Source: Bolinopsis microptera (lineage: Eukaryota; Ctenophora; Tentaculata; Lobata; Bolinopsidae). From it: DNA of 64,000 bases. Positions 63,692 through 64,000 of the stretch are shown here, piece by piece (the stretch's first letter is position 1; every line of letters starts with the position of its first letter). The stretch lies in NCBI RefSeq assembly GCF_026151205.1, contig NC_087081.1:2545246-2609245 (forward strand), in the 5' to 3' direction. Below the pieces are notes generated by a model. The model saw nothing but the letters and a program-made list of their open reading frames with translations. It searched no databases and was not told the origin of the DNA. The position numbers and the translations under genes are program-made.

Positions 63692-64000
63692 TTACATACG
63701 GCGTAACATGTTCCTCCATTCCACTCGCTTTAGAGCCAACTGTTTTACTGCATCTCTGCTGATGTTATCGACACCAGCCGCATCCTCGAGTACACAGACC
63801 ATCCAGCCTTTGCGGGGTCGTCCTCTCAATCTCTTTCCATAGTTTGGTTTCCAATCCAGTAAGAAATTGGGAAACCGCGTCTCTGGCATTCTGACAACAT
63901 GTCCGTACCACCTTAGTCTAGCCGCACCGATGAAAGTTTCGATTATAGGGATTATAGACTTAATTCCAGCACGCCTGGGAACTTCTTCATTGGAGACATG
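63692..64000 (-). CDS. LINE reverse-transcriptase ORF, C-terminal end (runs off window)
   Basis: A minus frame open to the window edge: about 100 codons ending RRM-stop at 63692. It reads RLRWYGHVVRMPETRFPNFL, then KRLRGRPRKGWMVCVLEDA and ALKRVEWRNML. This is the well-known tail of a common animal LINE RT ORF (WYGHV..RM, GRPRxxW, R..WR). The RT catalytic part would be to the right of the window. No stop or frameshift in the visible part. Confidence 0.88.
   Translation of the reverse strand, partial: HVSNEEVPRRAGIKSIIPIIETFIGAARLRWYGHVVRMPETRFPNFLLDWKPNYGKRLRGRPRKGWMVCVLEDAAGVDNISRDAVKQLALKRVEWRNMLRRM

Noticed and set aside
1-64000. tRNA, rRNA or snRNA genes
   Set aside because: I looked for tRNA T-arm and box motifs by eye and found none I could support; a covariance-model scan would be decisive.

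Overview
The window looks like nuclear DNA of an invertebrate animal. It is AT-rich, and its protein-coding exons are short, bounded by GT-AG signals and separated by long, repeat-laden introns. It carries animal-type non-LTR retrotransposons, hAT and mariner transposons, an LTR element and Helitron-like repeats. The recognisable host genes are an HYOU1-type ER chaperone and two seven-transmembrane receptors, one with LDLa modules. I cannot fix the phylum from sequence alone; a non-bilaterian or another repeat-rich invertebrate would fit. I see no rRNA, tRNA, CRISPR array or bacterial operon.

Layout: 1-4454 is AT-rich DNA with a 3.6 kb fold-back DNA transposon holding coding wrecks. 8269-25455 (minus) is an unrecognised coiled-coil gene; I assembled its first exon and the following exons by splice phase, and its 3' end was not found. 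Its introns hold a near-intact LINE (15.3-18.1 kb), two minisatellites, a mariner-like fold-back element and many TCACGTGA palindromes. 25.8-33.5 kb is a transposon graveyard: LINE ORF1 and RT pieces, two full hAT MITEs and a restriction-like-endonuclease LINE. 34079-35190 (plus) is a fatty-acid-hydroxylase/sterol-desaturase enzyme. 35.3-38.6 kb is a repeat patchwork.

39600-58810 (minus) is the C-terminal half of HYOU1: eleven exons (549 residues), ending in an ER-retrieval-like KEEL. One 15 kb intron of this gene contains a very young gag-only LTR retrotransposon (41435-45676), a head-to-tail pair of Helitron-like elements (51079-52623) and a complete two-exon GPCR on the opposite strand (54082-55381). 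A second GPCR with LDLa modules (59634-62521, plus) lies just beyond the last visible HYOU1 exon. Because the HYOU1 ATPase-domain exons are not in the window, this receptor is probably also nested in HYOU1. The window ends in a satellite array fused to the 3' end of another LINE.

HYOU1 works in ER protein folding and the two receptors are plasma-membrane proteins, so co-location does not imply a shared pathway. The clearest themes are genes within introns and recent transposon activity.
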